Source: Hymenobacter translucens
GTDB taxonomy: Bacteria > Bacteroidota > Bacteroidia > Cytophagales > Hymenobacteraceae
DNA length: 64,000 bases
NCBI RefSeq assembly: GCF_020685205.1
Contig: NZ_JAJERB010000002.1
Location: forward strand, 1 to 64,000
Direction of reading: 5' to 3'
Made by a program: the position numbers and the translations under genes. The notes under the pieces were generated by a model. The model made no database searches. It saw only the letters and a list, made by a program, of their open reading frames with translations, and had not been told where the DNA came from. Positions within the stretch are counted from its first letter, which is position 1. The number at the start of each line of letters is the position of its first letter. Below, one piece after another: positions 17,895 through 27,570 of this stretch.

Positions 17895-17924
17895 AAGGGT
17901 CATTGGCAGCAGCCAATGACCCTT
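17895..17924. terminator. Bidirectional terminator hairpin
   Basis: AAGGGTCATTGGC (17895-17907) and GCCAATGACCCTT (17912-17924) form a perfect 13-pair stem with a 4-base loop between two convergent genes. Confidence 0.8.
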
Positions 17925-17949
17925 CTTACGCTCAGCGAGTAGCCTGAAG

Positions 17950-18168
17950 CTAGCGGCGCGTCCGCAGCCGCTTTACCCCATAGGCAGCACCGGCCGCCAG
18001 CAGCAGTGCCACGCCCCCGTCGATAGGTACGGAGGTAGGTGTGGAGGGCGTCGGGGTTGGGCCACCGCTGTCCGGGTCCTGGGCCACCACCGGCTGGCTC
18101 AGGCCGGCAGCAAGCACTACGAGCAGCCCGCCGGTCAGCCGGGAAAAGATAGTCGGGAAGGTTTTCAT
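17950..18168 (-). CDS. Small exported protein with PID-CTERM sorting tail
   Basis: The 72-residue protein consists of a signal peptide (about 1-29, ending VVAQ), a short Asp/Pro/Thr linker, and a tail of the PID-CTERM form: PIDGG (48-52), a hydrophobic helix, then basic KRLRTRR. Such tails, known from Bacteroidota annotation, look like signals for a dedicated sorting or processing enzyme, analogous to PEP-CTERM. No processing enzyme lies in the window. There is almost no mature domain, so the product may be a small structural peptide or a scaffold. It follows the VCBS-repeat gene by 82 bases on the same strand. Confidence 0.8.
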   Translation of the reverse strand: MKTFPTIFSRLTGGLLVVLAAGLSQPVVAQDPDSGGPTPTPSTPTSVPIDGGVALLLAAGAAYGVKRLRTRR

Positions 18169-18250
18169 ATTATATTCTTTAAAAGTACCAGAGAAACGGG
18201 AAAGGCAGCTCACGTCCGGACCGGTACGCCCGGCCCGGACGTAGCCAGTT

Positions 18251-21200
18251 TTACTCGACTACCAACTGCTTTACGACCACGCCCTGCAGGGTGGTGAGGT
18301 TCAGCAGATACAAACCAGGCGCAACGCCGGCCAGAGAAATCGTGCGGCCCTCAGCCCGTCCGTCAGCCGGCAGCGTGAAGCTGCGCACGCGCTGCCCCAG
18401 GGTGTTCGTCAGCGTCAGGGAAGTTGCCTGCTGCCGCAGTGCCACCGGAAGCTCAATTGATACTGCCTGACGGGCCGGGTTGGGGTAAAGCAGCACCTGC
18501 TGGCTAAGGGCCGAGGGGGCCACGGCCATTACCCGGCTTGCGGTCAGCAGCACGGAGAAGCGGGAAGCGAGGCTGGTGGCACTGGCCGTGAAGGTGTATA
18601 CCGGCTGCCGGGCCAGGTCGACGACGGCGCCGGTGAAGGCATCGCGCAGGTAGGCAAAGGTGCCGGCGGGCAGATTAGCCAGCTGAGCAGCCCGCAGCGT
18701 GTAGGACCCGCTACCGGGCACGGTTACCTGCAGGGGCACTACTACGTCAGTGCCAGTAAGCGGGGCCAGGCCCTGTACCGACAGCGTCTCGTCGGTGCTG
18801 CTGACAGCTGCCACGTTCAGGCCGGTGCTGTTAGGCAGCTTGTAGGCGTCGTAGTTGCCATCGAAAGCTGCGGTGGCACCGGCTTCGGCGTACAGGTATA
18901 CATCGTCGGTAAGGTCAGCAGCGCCGTTGCTTAGCGTGAGCTGCACCTGCGGCCGGGTGCTGGCGGCACGCTGGAAGGTGGGCGTCGCGCTGTAGGTCGT
19001 GACGCGGTTGGCATTGGTCAGGGCGATGGAGCCGGACGCGCCGGCGGTGCTGGCCCGCACGAAAAAGCCCTGGCCGGCGGCAATCAGACCGGTGCCGGCG
19101 CCGGTGCCATTCACGAACGAGGTATAGACCCCGCCGTACTGGCTCGTGCTTTTGTACACGTACACGGCCGCATTCACGTTCGTACGGGCGGCATCCGTTA
19201 CCGTTCCCCAGTCCAGGGGTGAGGGGTACGGATTGCCCATCAGGTTCCAGCCGGTTTTGTCGGCGGCTCCAGCGGAAGGAATCGGGTTTGAGCGAGTGAT
19301 GCCGGCAAGGGTGATGGCAGTCTGCGTAAACGTTCCCTGGAAGTCCACCAGAGCGCCGTTGGCAATGTGCACGCTATAGCCCCGGCCCGGCGTCAGCGGA
19401 TCAGCCGTGCTGGCCGGCGACTGCCATCCTTTATCGAACACCGAGATACCGGTGGCCGAGTTGGACAGGCGGCTCTGGTTGTAGAGAAATACGTTGGGGA
19501 AGGGCGTGAAAGCCAGCGGCGTGAGCGAGGTGTTGTAGCCGTCGTTTACGCTGGGCGTGAAGCCGGTCGTGGCCAGATCGGCAACGGTGCTGCCCGTAGT
19601 GGGCGAGGAGAAGTGGCGGTAGCCGATGCCCGCTGGGTTGCTGCTGCCGTCGATGAAGCGCTGCATTACGGCGGTGCTGCCTACAACCTGTCCGGAGCCG
19701 CTGTTCACGACCAGGGCCGTACCGGCGGCGCTGGAAAGCAGGGTCAGGGCATTGCCATTAAGGTTCAGATTGCCCGAGCCGCCCATAATCACCAGCTGCG
19801 ACACGCTGGTCGGGTTGCTGAGCGTGACCGGCGAGCTGTTCACGGTACCCAGATTCCGCACTTGGGCCGGCAGACCGGCACCGGTGACCTGGGCGGCCGC
19901 GCCGTCGTAGATATAGATGGCATCGGTGCTGAAGGAGCGGGTTCCGGAAACCTGGACGGCTCCCGTCGCCCCCGAAGCGGTAATGCCCGCCGGGTCGCAG
20001 ATGGACAGGGTTGCACCGGCATCCAGCGTAAAGCTGCCGGCCCCGGTCAGGGCTTGGCACCTGGTAATCAGCTGGCCGCCGCTCTGCACTACCAGCGTGC
20101 CGTTTACGGTTAGCGGGCCGGTAAGCGTAGCCACGCCGGTGCCGGTTACGGTTACGTTATTGTACGTTCCGCTCACGTTCTGGGGCGAGGACACAACCAA
20201 GTCGGTGATGGGCGTACCCTGGTTGAGGCGGACGCTGGTATTTGCCGAGCCGAAGTTTCCCGTTGCGAAATCCACGTCCCCGTCGCTGTCGAGGTCACCC
20301 ACGGCCAGTCCCGACGGCTGAGTTCCCACCGGCACCTGGGCATTGGTGGCGGGAGCCGTAAAGACGCCGCTGCCGTTGTTGAGCCGAACGCTTACCTGGT
20401 TGGACGACTGGTCGGCCGAAAGCAGGTCCAGGCTGCCGTCCCCGTTCACGTCGGCCAGGGCCAGGTGCTCGGGGTTGGATCCGACCGCGACGGAGCCATT
20501 GGTGGCCGGTGTCTGGTAAACGCCGCTACCATTGTTCAGGCGGATGCTGAGAGTGTTCGACATGTAGTTGCAGGCTACCATGTCCAGGTCACCATCCGCG
20601 TCCACGTCGCCCACGGCCACCTGCACCGGGGCAGTACCCACGGGAATTTCAGCGCCCGTGGCCGGGGCGGAGAATACGCCGCTGCCGTTGTTTATCCGCA
20701 GGCTCACCGAGGTGCCGGCACCAGAGCCGTAGGAGGCGGTAAACAGATCCAGGTCCCCGTCATTATCGGCATCGCCGATGGTCATGCCCAGCGGGAAGTT
20801 GCCGATGCTCACGTTGCTGCCACCGCTGAACACCCCGTTGCCGTCGTTGAGGCGGATGCTGACGGTATTGTCGTTGTTGTTGGCCACCAGTAGGTCCAGG
20901 TCGCCGTCGCCGTCCACGTCGCCCATGGCCGCAGCCAGGGGGTAGTTGCCCACGGCTACCTCGGCGCCGGTGGCTGGAGCGGAGAATACGCCGCTGCCGT
21001 TGTTTTTTCGGATGCTGACGGTAGAACCACCGAAATTCTGGGTAGCTACCATATCCAGGTCACCGTCGGAGTCGATGTCACCCAGTACAACGGTGCGGCT
21101 GGGGCCGCCCACGGCTACCTCGGCGCCGGTGGCCGGGGCCACGAAGCTGGTGGAGTTCAGCCCGTTGTTGATCCGGACGCTGACGAAGGACGTGTTGACG

Positions 21201-21874
21201 TTGGGCACGACCAGGTCCAGGTCGCCATCACCGTCCACGTCGCCGATGGCCAGGTTAAAGGAGTTGGTTCCCGTGGTTACCTGCGGCGTGGCAGCACCCG
21301 TCGACAGGTTGGCGCTGCCCCCGGCCACGGCGGTAATGAACTGCACTACCTGGGGCTGGGCCAGGCTGCCGGTGCTGCTCTGCACGCCGGTGGTGATGGT
21401 GGCCGAAACCGTTTCACCTGCCCGGAAGTCGGTGCTGGGATTGAAGGACAGCGTACTGCCGCTGACGGAAGCCGTACCGGCCAGCTTGCCACCGCGCTGG
21501 GCACTGAAGACCCGCAACGCGTTCTGGGTGGAAGCGTTGTTCAGCAGCGCCTCGGAAAACGTAGCCTCCACGTTGCTGGTCCGGCTGGCGTTGCGCAGGT
21601 TGCGACCGGGCGATACGCTGGTGAGCGTAGGTGCCAGTACGTCGAGCAGCACTACGGGCAGGGGCAGCACAGGGGCAGACGCTGCTGACCGGGCCGGGGC
21701 CGGCGGAACAATCAGGCCGGCCGGCCGCGTGTTGGAAGTGTTGGGAGTAAGACCAGCAGCCGGGCGGGCAGTTTGCGCTCCGGCGGGCAGGGCCAGACTA
21801 GCAGCCAGCGCCACCGAAAGGCAGTGAAGCACCCGGGGAGCACCAGCCAAGTGAAAAGGTACGAGTGATTTCAT
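18251..21874 (-). CDS. Secreted FG-GAP/VCBS-repeat protein with T9SS type A tail
   Basis: Predicted surface or extracellular protein of 1207 residues, started at the ATG at 21874 to give a signal peptide (about 1-34, LALPAGAQ). An Ig-like region near 75-180 (TLTSVSPGRNLRNASRTSNVEATF) comes first. Seven FG-GAP repeats follow, each with a calcium-type DxDxDGDxD loop such as DVDGDGDLDLVV, spaced about 55-58 residues. The middle and late regions are Ser/Thr/Gly-rich adhesin-like sequence. The C-terminal 75 residues form a type IX secretion sorting domain (LLYPNPARQAVSIELP, then GLYLLNLTTLQG). The likely role is adhesion or a matrix component. The ligand cannot be predicted. Confidence 0.9.
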   Translation of the reverse strand: MKSLVPFHLAGAPRVLHCLSVALAASLALPAGAQTARPAAGLTPNTSNTRPAGLIVPPAPARSAASAPVLPLPVVLLDVLAPTLTSVSPGRNLRNASRTSNVEATFSEALLNNASTQNALRVFSAQRGGKLAGTASVSGSTLSFNPSTDFRAGETVSATITTGVQSSTGSLAQPQVVQFITAVAGGSANLSTGAATPQVTTGTNSFNLAIGDVDGDGDLDLVVPNVNTSFVSVRINNGLNSTSFVAPATGAEVAVGGPSRTVVLGDIDSDGDLDMVATQNFGGSTVSIRKNNGSGVFSAPATGAEVAVGNYPLAAAMGDVDGDGDLDLLVANNNDNTVSIRLNDGNGVFSGGSNVSIGNFPLGMTIGDADNDGDLDLFTASYGSGAGTSVSLRINNGSGVFSAPATGAEIPVGTAPVQVAVGDVDADGDLDMVACNYMSNTLSIRLNNGSGVYQTPATNGSVAVGSNPEHLALADVNGDGSLDLLSADQSSNQVSVRLNNGSGVFTAPATNAQVPVGTQPSGLAVGDLDSDGDVDFATGNFGSANTSVRLNQGTPITDLVVSSPQNVSGTYNNVTVTGTGVATLTGPLTVNGTLVVQSGGQLITRCQALTGAGSFTLDAGATLSICDPAGITASGATGAVQVSGTRSFSTDAIYIYDGAAAQVTGAGLPAQVRNLGTVNSSPVTLSNPTSVSQLVIMGGSGNLNLNGNALTLLSSAAGTALVVNSGSGQVVGSTAVMQRFIDGSSNPAGIGYRHFSSPTTGSTVADLATTGFTPSVNDGYNTSLTPLAFTPFPNVFLYNQSRLSNSATGISVFDKGWQSPASTADPLTPGRGYSVHIANGALVDFQGTFTQTAITLAGITRSNPIPSAGAADKTGWNLMGNPYPSPLDWGTVTDAARTNVNAAVYVYKSTSQYGGVYTSFVNGTGAGTGLIAAGQGFFVRASTAGASGSIALTNANRVTTYSATPTFQRAASTRPQVQLTLSNGAADLTDDVYLYAEAGATAAFDGNYDAYKLPNSTGLNVAAVSSTDETLSVQGLAPLTGTDVVVPLQVTVPGSGSYTLRAAQLANLPAGTFAYLRDAFTGAVVDLARQPVYTFTASATSLASRFSVLLTASRVMAVAPSALSQQVLLYPNPARQAVSIELPVALRQQATSLTLTNTLGQRVRSFTLPADGRAEGRTISLAGVAPGLYLLNLTTLQGVVVKQLVVE

Positions 21875-22133
21875 ACGAGAGCAATTAGGGTTGGGAAACG
21901 AGAACGGTGAATTCATTTCAGTACTGCACCCAAGCTGCTCGACAGTCTGGCGTAGGCGGGGCATATTAGAAATTCGCTAGAATAGGGGTGAATATTCCAA
22001 AATTCATCATGAAATTCCTATCTTTTTATAGGATTAATAACGGACGGTGTCCGAACGCGTGGGTCCGCCGAAACTTCCATCTGACTGAAAATTCAGAGGC
22101 CACTAACGCCTTGCCCAAAAAATTAATAAGCAC

Positions 22134-23294
22134 TTACTTCCCCAGCCCAACCCAGCCCCGCTGCATGGCATAATAGAGAATAGTGCCCACGCCCAGCCCC
22201 ACCAGGTATCCGTAGGGCAGGCCCCAGCATAGCAGTCCGACCAGCAAAGCCACAGTGAGGTCGATGCGGGAAGTGGTCAGGTCGCGTATAAGTGTGGCTA
22301 GCGTAAGGGCCTCAAACAACAGCAGCACCCCCAGAATGGGCAGCGGGAAGATCTGCACGACCTGCGCAAAGCCCTGGCTGAAAAACAGGCCCAGCGTCAG
22401 GAAAAGGCCGCCGTACAGCAGCACCGACGTGCCGGACCGGGCCCCGAAGGCGTAGTGTCCGACCAGTCCGCCCGAGCCGTGGCAGACGGGTACACCGCCA
22501 AAAAACGGGTTCACCAGGTTCATCAGGGCATAGGTGAAGCTGATCTGCCGCACCCGGATGTCGCGCTCAGGAAAGTAGTCAGTAAGGGCCTGGCGGGTGG
22601 CCAGGATGGAGTTGCCGAGCGACAGGGGAATCTGAGGCAGGGCCAGCAGCAGGGCCCCGGTGAGAATGTCGGCGCGGGCAGGCACGTGCCAGCCCGGCAG
22701 GTGCAGCCCTACGGCCGCCGTGGCGGTAGCCAGCTGCAGCTTGAAGATCAGGGCGTAGCTCACACCCAACGCTACCACCAGCAGGGCTGCGGGCCAGCGC
22801 CGGTTGCCGAGCAGCACTACCGTAATCCCAAACGCCGCGGCGGCCAGCAGGTAGCCGTTCAGCCCGTCGGCGGGCACGTATTCCTTGAGCGCCAGGGACG
22901 TTAGCTGCAGGGCCAGCCCAAACTGAATGCCGCGGACCACCGGCTTGGGCACCAGCCGGGCCAGCAAGTCAATCAGCCCCAGCACCGACAGTACCAGCAT
23001 CGCGACGCCGATGGCCAGGCCGCCCCCGAAAATCACATTGCCGGGCAGCTTTTGGGCAATAACCAGGGCGGCAAAGGCCTTGAGCGGCTGCACCGGCATC
23101 GGCAACCCATACCACAGCCCCGAAAACACCTGCATCAGCCCAAACATAACCAGTACCCCGGCACTGTCGACGCCCGAAGCGGCAATGATGCCGATCAGCA
23201 GGGGTAGGTCGGTGCCCAGGTCGCCGAAGGCTCCGGCCAGCTCGTTGCGGTCGAAGGTGAAGCGGCGCTTGGGCAGAGGGGCAGTAAGGGGCAC
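22134..23294 (-). CDS. MOT1-type molybdate (sulfate-permease-like) transporter
   Basis: Integral inner-membrane protein of about 386 residues with ten or more hydrophobic segments. It has the two signatures of the MOT1 group: [16 protein letters not shown] near the first third and [20 protein letters not shown] in the second half. The N-terminal [15 protein letters not shown] is also typical. MOT1 proteins import molybdate with high affinity, and the setting among cofactor genes supports this over sulfate. No ATG fits the start. I use GTG at 23294, and a TTG at 23300 is equally possible. The longer ORF upstream overlaps fdhD in antisense and is rejected. It is divergent from fdhD. Confidence 0.87.
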   Translation of the reverse strand: MPLTAPLPKRRFTFDRNELAGAFGDLGTDLPLLIGIIAASGVDSAGVLVMFGLMQVFSGLWYGLPMPVQPLKAFAALVIAQKLPGNVIFGGGLAIGVAMLVLSVLGLIDLLARLVPKPVVRGIQFGLALQLTSLALKEYVPADGLNGYLLAAAAFGITVVLLGNRRWPAALLVVALGVSYALIFKLQLATATAAVGLHLPGWHVPARADILTGALLLALPQIPLSLGNSILATRQALTDYFPERDIRVRQISFTYALMNLVNPFFGGVPVCHGSGGLVGHYAFGARSGTSVLLYGGLFLTLGLFFSQGFAQVVQIFPLPILGVLLLFEALTLATLIRDLTTSRIDLTVALLVGLLCWGLPYGYLVGLGVGTILYYAMQRGWVGLGK

Positions 23295-23423
23295 GAACAA
23301 CGGGTAAGGCAAAGGGAAAGTCGGCGCAGGGCGGGCTGCAAGATTACACAAACCCCGGGCGGGGTCAAACGTTTTAGCAGAGCCCGTTCCCGGGTTCCTG
23401 TTTTCACTTCTGACGTTTTTGCC

Positions 23424-24305
23424 GTGCCCGCGCCCCCCGTTTTCCTGCCCGCTTCCAGCTACGAGTACGCCACCGTACGCAAGGTATCGGGCGAGACCCT
23501 GACGACTGCGTCGGACATAGTAGCGGCGGAGGAGCCCCTGGAAATCCGGCTGGGATTTGGGCCGACGGCGGAGCGCCAACACCGCACCCTGGCCATTACG
23601 ATGCGCACCCCGGGCCACGACTTTGAGCTGACGGCCGGCTTCCTGCTCACCGAGGGCATCGTTCAGCATCAGGCCGACCTGACCGGCGTGTTGTACTGCC
23701 CCGACGTGGAAAAGCCCGAGGAGCGCGAAAACGTAGTCCGGGCCGAGCTGGCTGCCCACGTCGCCACCGACCTGCCCCGGCTGGAGCGGCACTTCTACAC
23801 CAGCAGCAGCTGCGGGGTGTGCGGCAAAACCAGCATCGACGCCGTCCGGGCTGCTTCCTGCCCGGTGCTGCCTCCTGACGGCCCCACCGTGCCGGCGGCC
23901 GTCATTCACCAGCTGCCGGAGCGGCAGCGGGCCGCCCAGGCGCTGTTCGAGCAAACCGGGGGCCTGCACGCGGCGGCGCTGTTCTCACCGGAGGGGGAGC
24001 TGCTGCTGCTGCGCGAGGACGTGGGCCGGCACAACGCCCTGGACAAGGTAATCGGCGCGGCGCTGCTGGCCGGGCAGCTGCCCCTGCACAACACGGTGCT
24101 GCTGGTAAGCGGACGAGCCTCGTTTGAGCTGGTGCAGAAGGCCGCAGTGGCAGGCATTCCGGTACTGGCGGCGGTGGGCGCCCCCAGCTCCCTGGCCGTA
24201 CAGGCCGCCCGCGACTTCGGCATGACCCTGCTCGGCTTCGTGCGCCAGGGCCGGTTCAACGTGTACTGCGGGGAGGCGAGAATTGTGACGGGAATCGGGA
24301 GTTGA
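23424..24305 (+). CDS. fdhD: Sulfurtransferase/sulfur carrier FdhD
   Basis: Carries sulfur from a cysteine desulfurase to the molybdenum cofactor so that formate dehydrogenase-type enzymes become active. The 293 residues contain EEPLEIRLG (about 36-44), the GFLLTEGIV segment (72-80), the loop Cys pair C130 and C133 in [11 protein letters not shown], and a C-terminal domain with [16 protein letters not shown] (about 195-210) and [13 protein letters not shown]. The start is a GTG at 23424. It is divergent from the molybdate transporter and 706 bases upstream of the molybdoenzyme it probably serves, although a repeat-filled 350-base gap intervenes. Confidence 0.95.
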   Translation: MPAPPVFLPASSYEYATVRKVSGETLTTASDIVAAEEPLEIRLGFGPTAERQHRTLAITMRTPGHDFELTAGFLLTEGIVQHQADLTGVLYCPDVEKPEERENVVRAELAAHVATDLPRLERHFYTSSSCGVCGKTSIDAVRAASCPVLPPDGPTVPAAVIHQLPERQRAAQALFEQTGGLHAAALFSPEGELLLLREDVGRHNALDKVIGAALLAGQLPLHNTVLLVSGRASFELVQKAAVAGIPVLAAVGAPSSLAVQAARDFGMTLLGFVRQGRFNVYCGEARIVTGIGS

Positions 24306-24475
24306 TGGAGCAAGAAGTTAGGAGACGATGTAAATGAAGACCTCCCCTTTCTTATCACCTACATTTTATGAGAGCGGGCAAATCGGTATTTCCGGCCAGG
24401 TCCTATCTTCCGTTGCTGCGTACAACTTGCGTCAGGCCGGGCATACAGTAACAGAGAGTTATTTAGTTCTCGAAC

Positions 24476-24570
24476 GTCATTCCGAGCGAAGTCAAAGCAT
24501 CTCTACCGCTCCGTTTGGGGTTACTAACTCAACGAAGCGGTAGAGATTCCTCGACTTCGCTCGGAATGAC
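24476..24570. repeat. Near-perfect palindromic repeat between fdhD and the DUF7009-like gene
   Basis: Forty-base arms at 24476-24515 and 24531-24570 match as inverted repeats at 36 of 40 positions around a 15-base loop. The outer 26 bases are the same sequence as in the element at 16913. The wider gap 24298-24649 also has shorter complementary words: GGAGTTGATGGAG at 24298 with its complement at 24602, and GAAGTTAGGAG at 24314 with its complement at 24639. Confidence 0.88.
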
Positions 24571-24654
24571 CGCCTATATGAATTACTGTCCTCAGAGTCT
24601 CCTCCATCAACTCCTGCCTCCTGCGCAGCAGCTCCCAGCTCCTAACTTCTCCTT

Positions 24655-24978
24655 ATGAAGCTTCGCATTGAAGACAACTCCCTGCGGCTGCGGCTGTCCG
24701 AGGCCGAGGTGCAGCAGTTTGCCGACCAGGGCCGGGTGGCCTGCACCGTACCGCTGGGGCCCCTGCCTACCGACCAGCTGGTGTACGCCCTGGAGCGCGC
24801 CGAACAGGAGGAGTTTCAGGTAATCTACGAAGCCGGGGCGCTGACCGTCACAGTACCCGCCAGCCTGGCGCAGAGCTGGACGTCCACCGACCAGAACGGC
24901 CTCGTGGCCACGCTGCCGCTGGCTTCCGGCCAGTTCCTGCGCATTCTCGTTGAAAAAGACCTGGACTGCCGCCACTAG
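24655..24978 (+). CDS. Small conserved protein, DUF7009-like, linked to the molybdoenzyme
   Basis: Cytoplasmic protein of 107 residues starting MKLRIEDNSLRLRLSEAEV. It has alternating beta-strand and short helix character and no Cys cluster or nucleotide motif, with a conserved-looking end VEKDLDCRH. I recognise the N-terminal pattern as that of a small Bacteroidota family (I believe DUF7009). Its position, 33 bases before the molybdoenzyme gene and just after fdhD, suggests co-transcription and a role as a companion or maturation factor. That role is inferred only from position. Confidence 0.7.
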   Translation: MKLRIEDNSLRLRLSEAEVQQFADQGRVACTVPLGPLPTDQLVYALERAEQEEFQVIYEAGALTVTVPASLAQSWTSTDQNGLVATLPLASGQFLRILVEKDLDCRH

Positions 24979-25011
24979 CGGCTTTCCCAACTATTACTCT
25001 GATTCCGTGTT

Positions 25012-27567
25012 ATGGAAAAATCTCCCGCCGAAGACCCCAGCAAGGCTGGCAAAACCGAGCAGCAGGGCGCCGAAGCCCACGCTCCCCGCAGCGGGGAGCG
25101 GCCCGACCAGGGCGAGGCGCCCACGCTCGACCCCTGGGCCAACTCCGACAAAGCCGACGCCGACCCGCGCCCTATGGAAGCTCCTGATACCCGCGGTGCC
25201 AAGCACCAGCACCCCATCCTGGCCCAGCCGCCCGAAGAATTCACCGGCCTGCGCCTGCGTAAGCCCGCCACCGTAGCGGCCGGCCTCACCGCCGTGCTGA
25301 AGTCGGGGGCCTTTGCATTTGGCTACGACGGCCCGGTGCGCGGCACCCATGCCCTGCTCAAGCTCAACCAGAAGGATGGGTTCGACTGCTCGTCCTGCGC
25401 CTGGCCCGACCCCGACGAGCACCGCTCCGTAGCCGAGTTCTGTGAGAATGGAGCCAAGGCTACGGCTTCCGACGCGCAGTCAGACCCGGTGGGACCAGAG
25501 TTCTTCGCCAAGCACAGCCTGGTGGATTTGTCGCACATGACGGACCGGGACCTGAACAATGCGGGGCGCATCACCCACCCGATGGTGTTGCGGCCCGGGG
25601 CCACCCACTACACGCCCATCTCCTGGACCGAGGCATTTGAGCTGGTAGGGCGGGAGCTGAACGCGCTGTCGTCGCCCCACGAGGCCATCTTCTACACCTC
25701 CGGCAAGGTGCCCAACGAGCCGGCCTACCTGTATCAGCTGTTCGTGCGGCAGTTCGGCACCAATAACCTGCCCGACTGTTCCAACATGTGCCACGAAAGC
25801 AGCGGGGCGGCCCTGGCCAACACCACCGGCCTGGGCAAAGGCTCGGTCACGCTCAACGACATCCACGAGGCCGAAGTCATCCTCATCATCGGGCAGAACC
25901 CGGGCACCAACCACCCGCGGATGCTGTCGGCGCTGCAGCAGGCCAAGCGCAACGGGGCCCAGATTATCAGTATCAATCCGCTGCTGGAAGCCGGCCTGTT
26001 GAACTTCAAGAACCCCCAGGACTTCATGAACCCGCTCCGGGCCCTGGGGGCTTTGCTCGGCGACGGCACGCCCATCACCGACATCTACCTGCAGGTGCGC
26101 ATCAACAGCGACCAGCTCGTGCTGCGCGGGCTGATGAAATGCCTGCTGGAGGCCGAGGCGCTCAACCCGGGCCTGGTGCTCGACCAGGAGTTTATCCGCA
26201 ACTATACCACCGGCTACCCCGAGCTGGTCGAAACGTTGAACAATACCAGCTGGGCCGACATCGAGGAAGCCAGCGGCATTACCCGGGCCCAGCTTGAGGA
26301 AGCGGCCAGCCTGATTGCCCGACACAAAAAAGTCATTACCTGCTGGGCCATGGGTCTGACGCAGCAGAAAAACGGCGTGTATACGATTCAGGAGATTGTA
26401 AACCTGCACTTCCTGAAGGGCGCGGTCGGTATTCCCGGCGCGGGCCTGTGCCCGGTGCGCGGCCACTCCAACGTGCAGGGTGACCGGACCATGGGCATCT
26501 GGGAGCGGCCTACCGACACCTTCCTCGACGCGCTGGCGAAAGAGTTCACCTTCGAGCCCCCGCGGGAGCACGGGCTCGACACGGTGGAAGCCGTCAAAGC
26601 CCTGCACGACGGCCGGGTGAGGGTGTTTATGGCCATGGGCGGCAACCTGCTCGCGGCCTGCTCCGACACCGAGTTCGTGGCCGAAGGCATGCGCCGGCTC
26701 CGCCTGTCGGTGCACGTAACCACCAAGCTCAACCGCAGCCACCTCGTGAACGGGGAAGTGGCCCTGCTCCTTCCCTGCCGTGCCCGCACCGACGTAGACC
26801 GGCAGAAATCAGGCGAGCAGTTTACGACCTGTGAGAACTCGATGGGCGTGGTCAGCATGAGCAAGGGTGTGCTGGAGCCCATCAGCGGGGAGATGCTGAG
26901 CGAAGTCGCCATCGTGAGCGGCGTTGCCCTGGCCACGCTGGGCGACAAAACCACGGTGGACTGGGTGGGCTGCACCGAGAACTATGACCTGATCCGGGAC
27001 TACGTGGCTCGCACCATTCCGGGGTTCGAGGACTTCAACCGGAAAGTGCGGGAACCGGGCGGGTTCTACCTGCCTAACGGCCCCCGGGAGCGAAACTTCA
27101 CCACCGACAACGGCAAAGCCAACTTCACGAGCACGCCCTACGAAAAGCACGTGCTGGAGCCCGGGCAGCTGGTGCTCATGACCATCCGCAGCCACGACCA
27201 GTTCAATACCACCGTGTATGACTACAACGACCGGTACCGGGGCATCCACGGCGAGCGGCGCGTCATCTTCCTGAACCCGGCCGATATGCTGGAGCGGGGC
27301 ATTGGGGAAAAGGACCTGGTTGACATCACCAGCCACTTCGAAGGGCAGCAGCGCCACGCCGAAAAGTTTATTGCCATTCCCTACGACATTCCGAAGGGCA
27401 ACTGCGCGGTGTACTTCCCCGAGGGCAACGTGCTGGTACCCATCGGCTCGGTGGCCTACAAAAGCAACACGCCCACCTCCAAGTTCGTCATCGTGACGGT
27501 GGCGCCGGTAAAGCAGCCGGTGGGCAGTCCGACCGCCGCAACCGACCAGGTGTCCGTACCAGCGTAA
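25012..27567 (+). CDS. FdhF/YdeP family molybdopterin oxidoreductase
   Basis: Large cytoplasmic enzyme of 851 residues that should bind bis-MGD. After a hydrophilic, Pro/Glu-rich extension of about 70 residues come the YdeP-type cluster motifs FDCSSCAWPDP (C126, C129) and CENGAK (C144). The likely molybdenum ligand is Cys262 in DCSNMCHESSG, where formate dehydrogenases have selenocysteine or Cys. Further landmarks are IIGQNPGTNHPRML, AVGIPGAGLCPVRGHSNVQG and MGGNLLAACSDT. There is no Tat signal, and no iron-sulfur or quinone subunit is nearby. Members of this group are often called formate dehydrogenase-like, but the true substrate of YdeP proteins is unsettled. Confidence 0.92.
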   Translation: MEKSPAEDPSKAGKTEQQGAEAHAPRSGERPDQGEAPTLDPWANSDKADADPRPMEAPDTRGAKHQHPILAQPPEEFTGLRLRKPATVAAGLTAVLKSGAFAFGYDGPVRGTHALLKLNQKDGFDCSSCAWPDPDEHRSVAEFCENGAKATASDAQSDPVGPEFFAKHSLVDLSHMTDRDLNNAGRITHPMVLRPGATHYTPISWTEAFELVGRELNALSSPHEAIFYTSGKVPNEPAYLYQLFVRQFGTNNLPDCSNMCHESSGAALANTTGLGKGSVTLNDIHEAEVILIIGQNPGTNHPRMLSALQQAKRNGAQIISINPLLEAGLLNFKNPQDFMNPLRALGALLGDGTPITDIYLQVRINSDQLVLRGLMKCLLEAEALNPGLVLDQEFIRNYTTGYPELVETLNNTSWADIEEASGITRAQLEEAASLIARHKKVITCWAMGLTQQKNGVYTIQEIVNLHFLKGAVGIPGAGLCPVRGHSNVQGDRTMGIWERPTDTFLDALAKEFTFEPPREHGLDTVEAVKALHDGRVRVFMAMGGNLLAACSDTEFVAEGMRRLRLSVHVTTKLNRSHLVNGEVALLLPCRARTDVDRQKSGEQFTTCENSMGVVSMSKGVLEPISGEMLSEVAIVSGVALATLGDKTTVDWVGCTENYDLIRDYVARTIPGFEDFNRKVREPGGFYLPNGPRERNFTTDNGKANFTSTPYEKHVLEPGQLVLMTIRSHDQFNTTVYDYNDRYRGIHGERRVIFLNPADMLERGIGEKDLVDITSHFEGQQRHAEKFIAIPYDIPKGNCAVYFPEGNVLVPIGSVAYKSNTPTSKFVIVTVAPVKQPVGSPTAATDQVSVPA

Positions 27568-27570
27568 CTC

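Noticed and set aside
23295..23969. Extra 225-residue N-terminus of the molybdate transporter.
   Set aside because: The segment is antisense to fdhD and has no membrane or transporter features.
24298..24649. A complete composite transposon between fdhD and the small companion gene.
   Set aside because: The short inverted words do not nest as true ends (the order A, B is repeated as A', B'), no target duplication is visible and there is no transposase. Only the central palindrome is reported.
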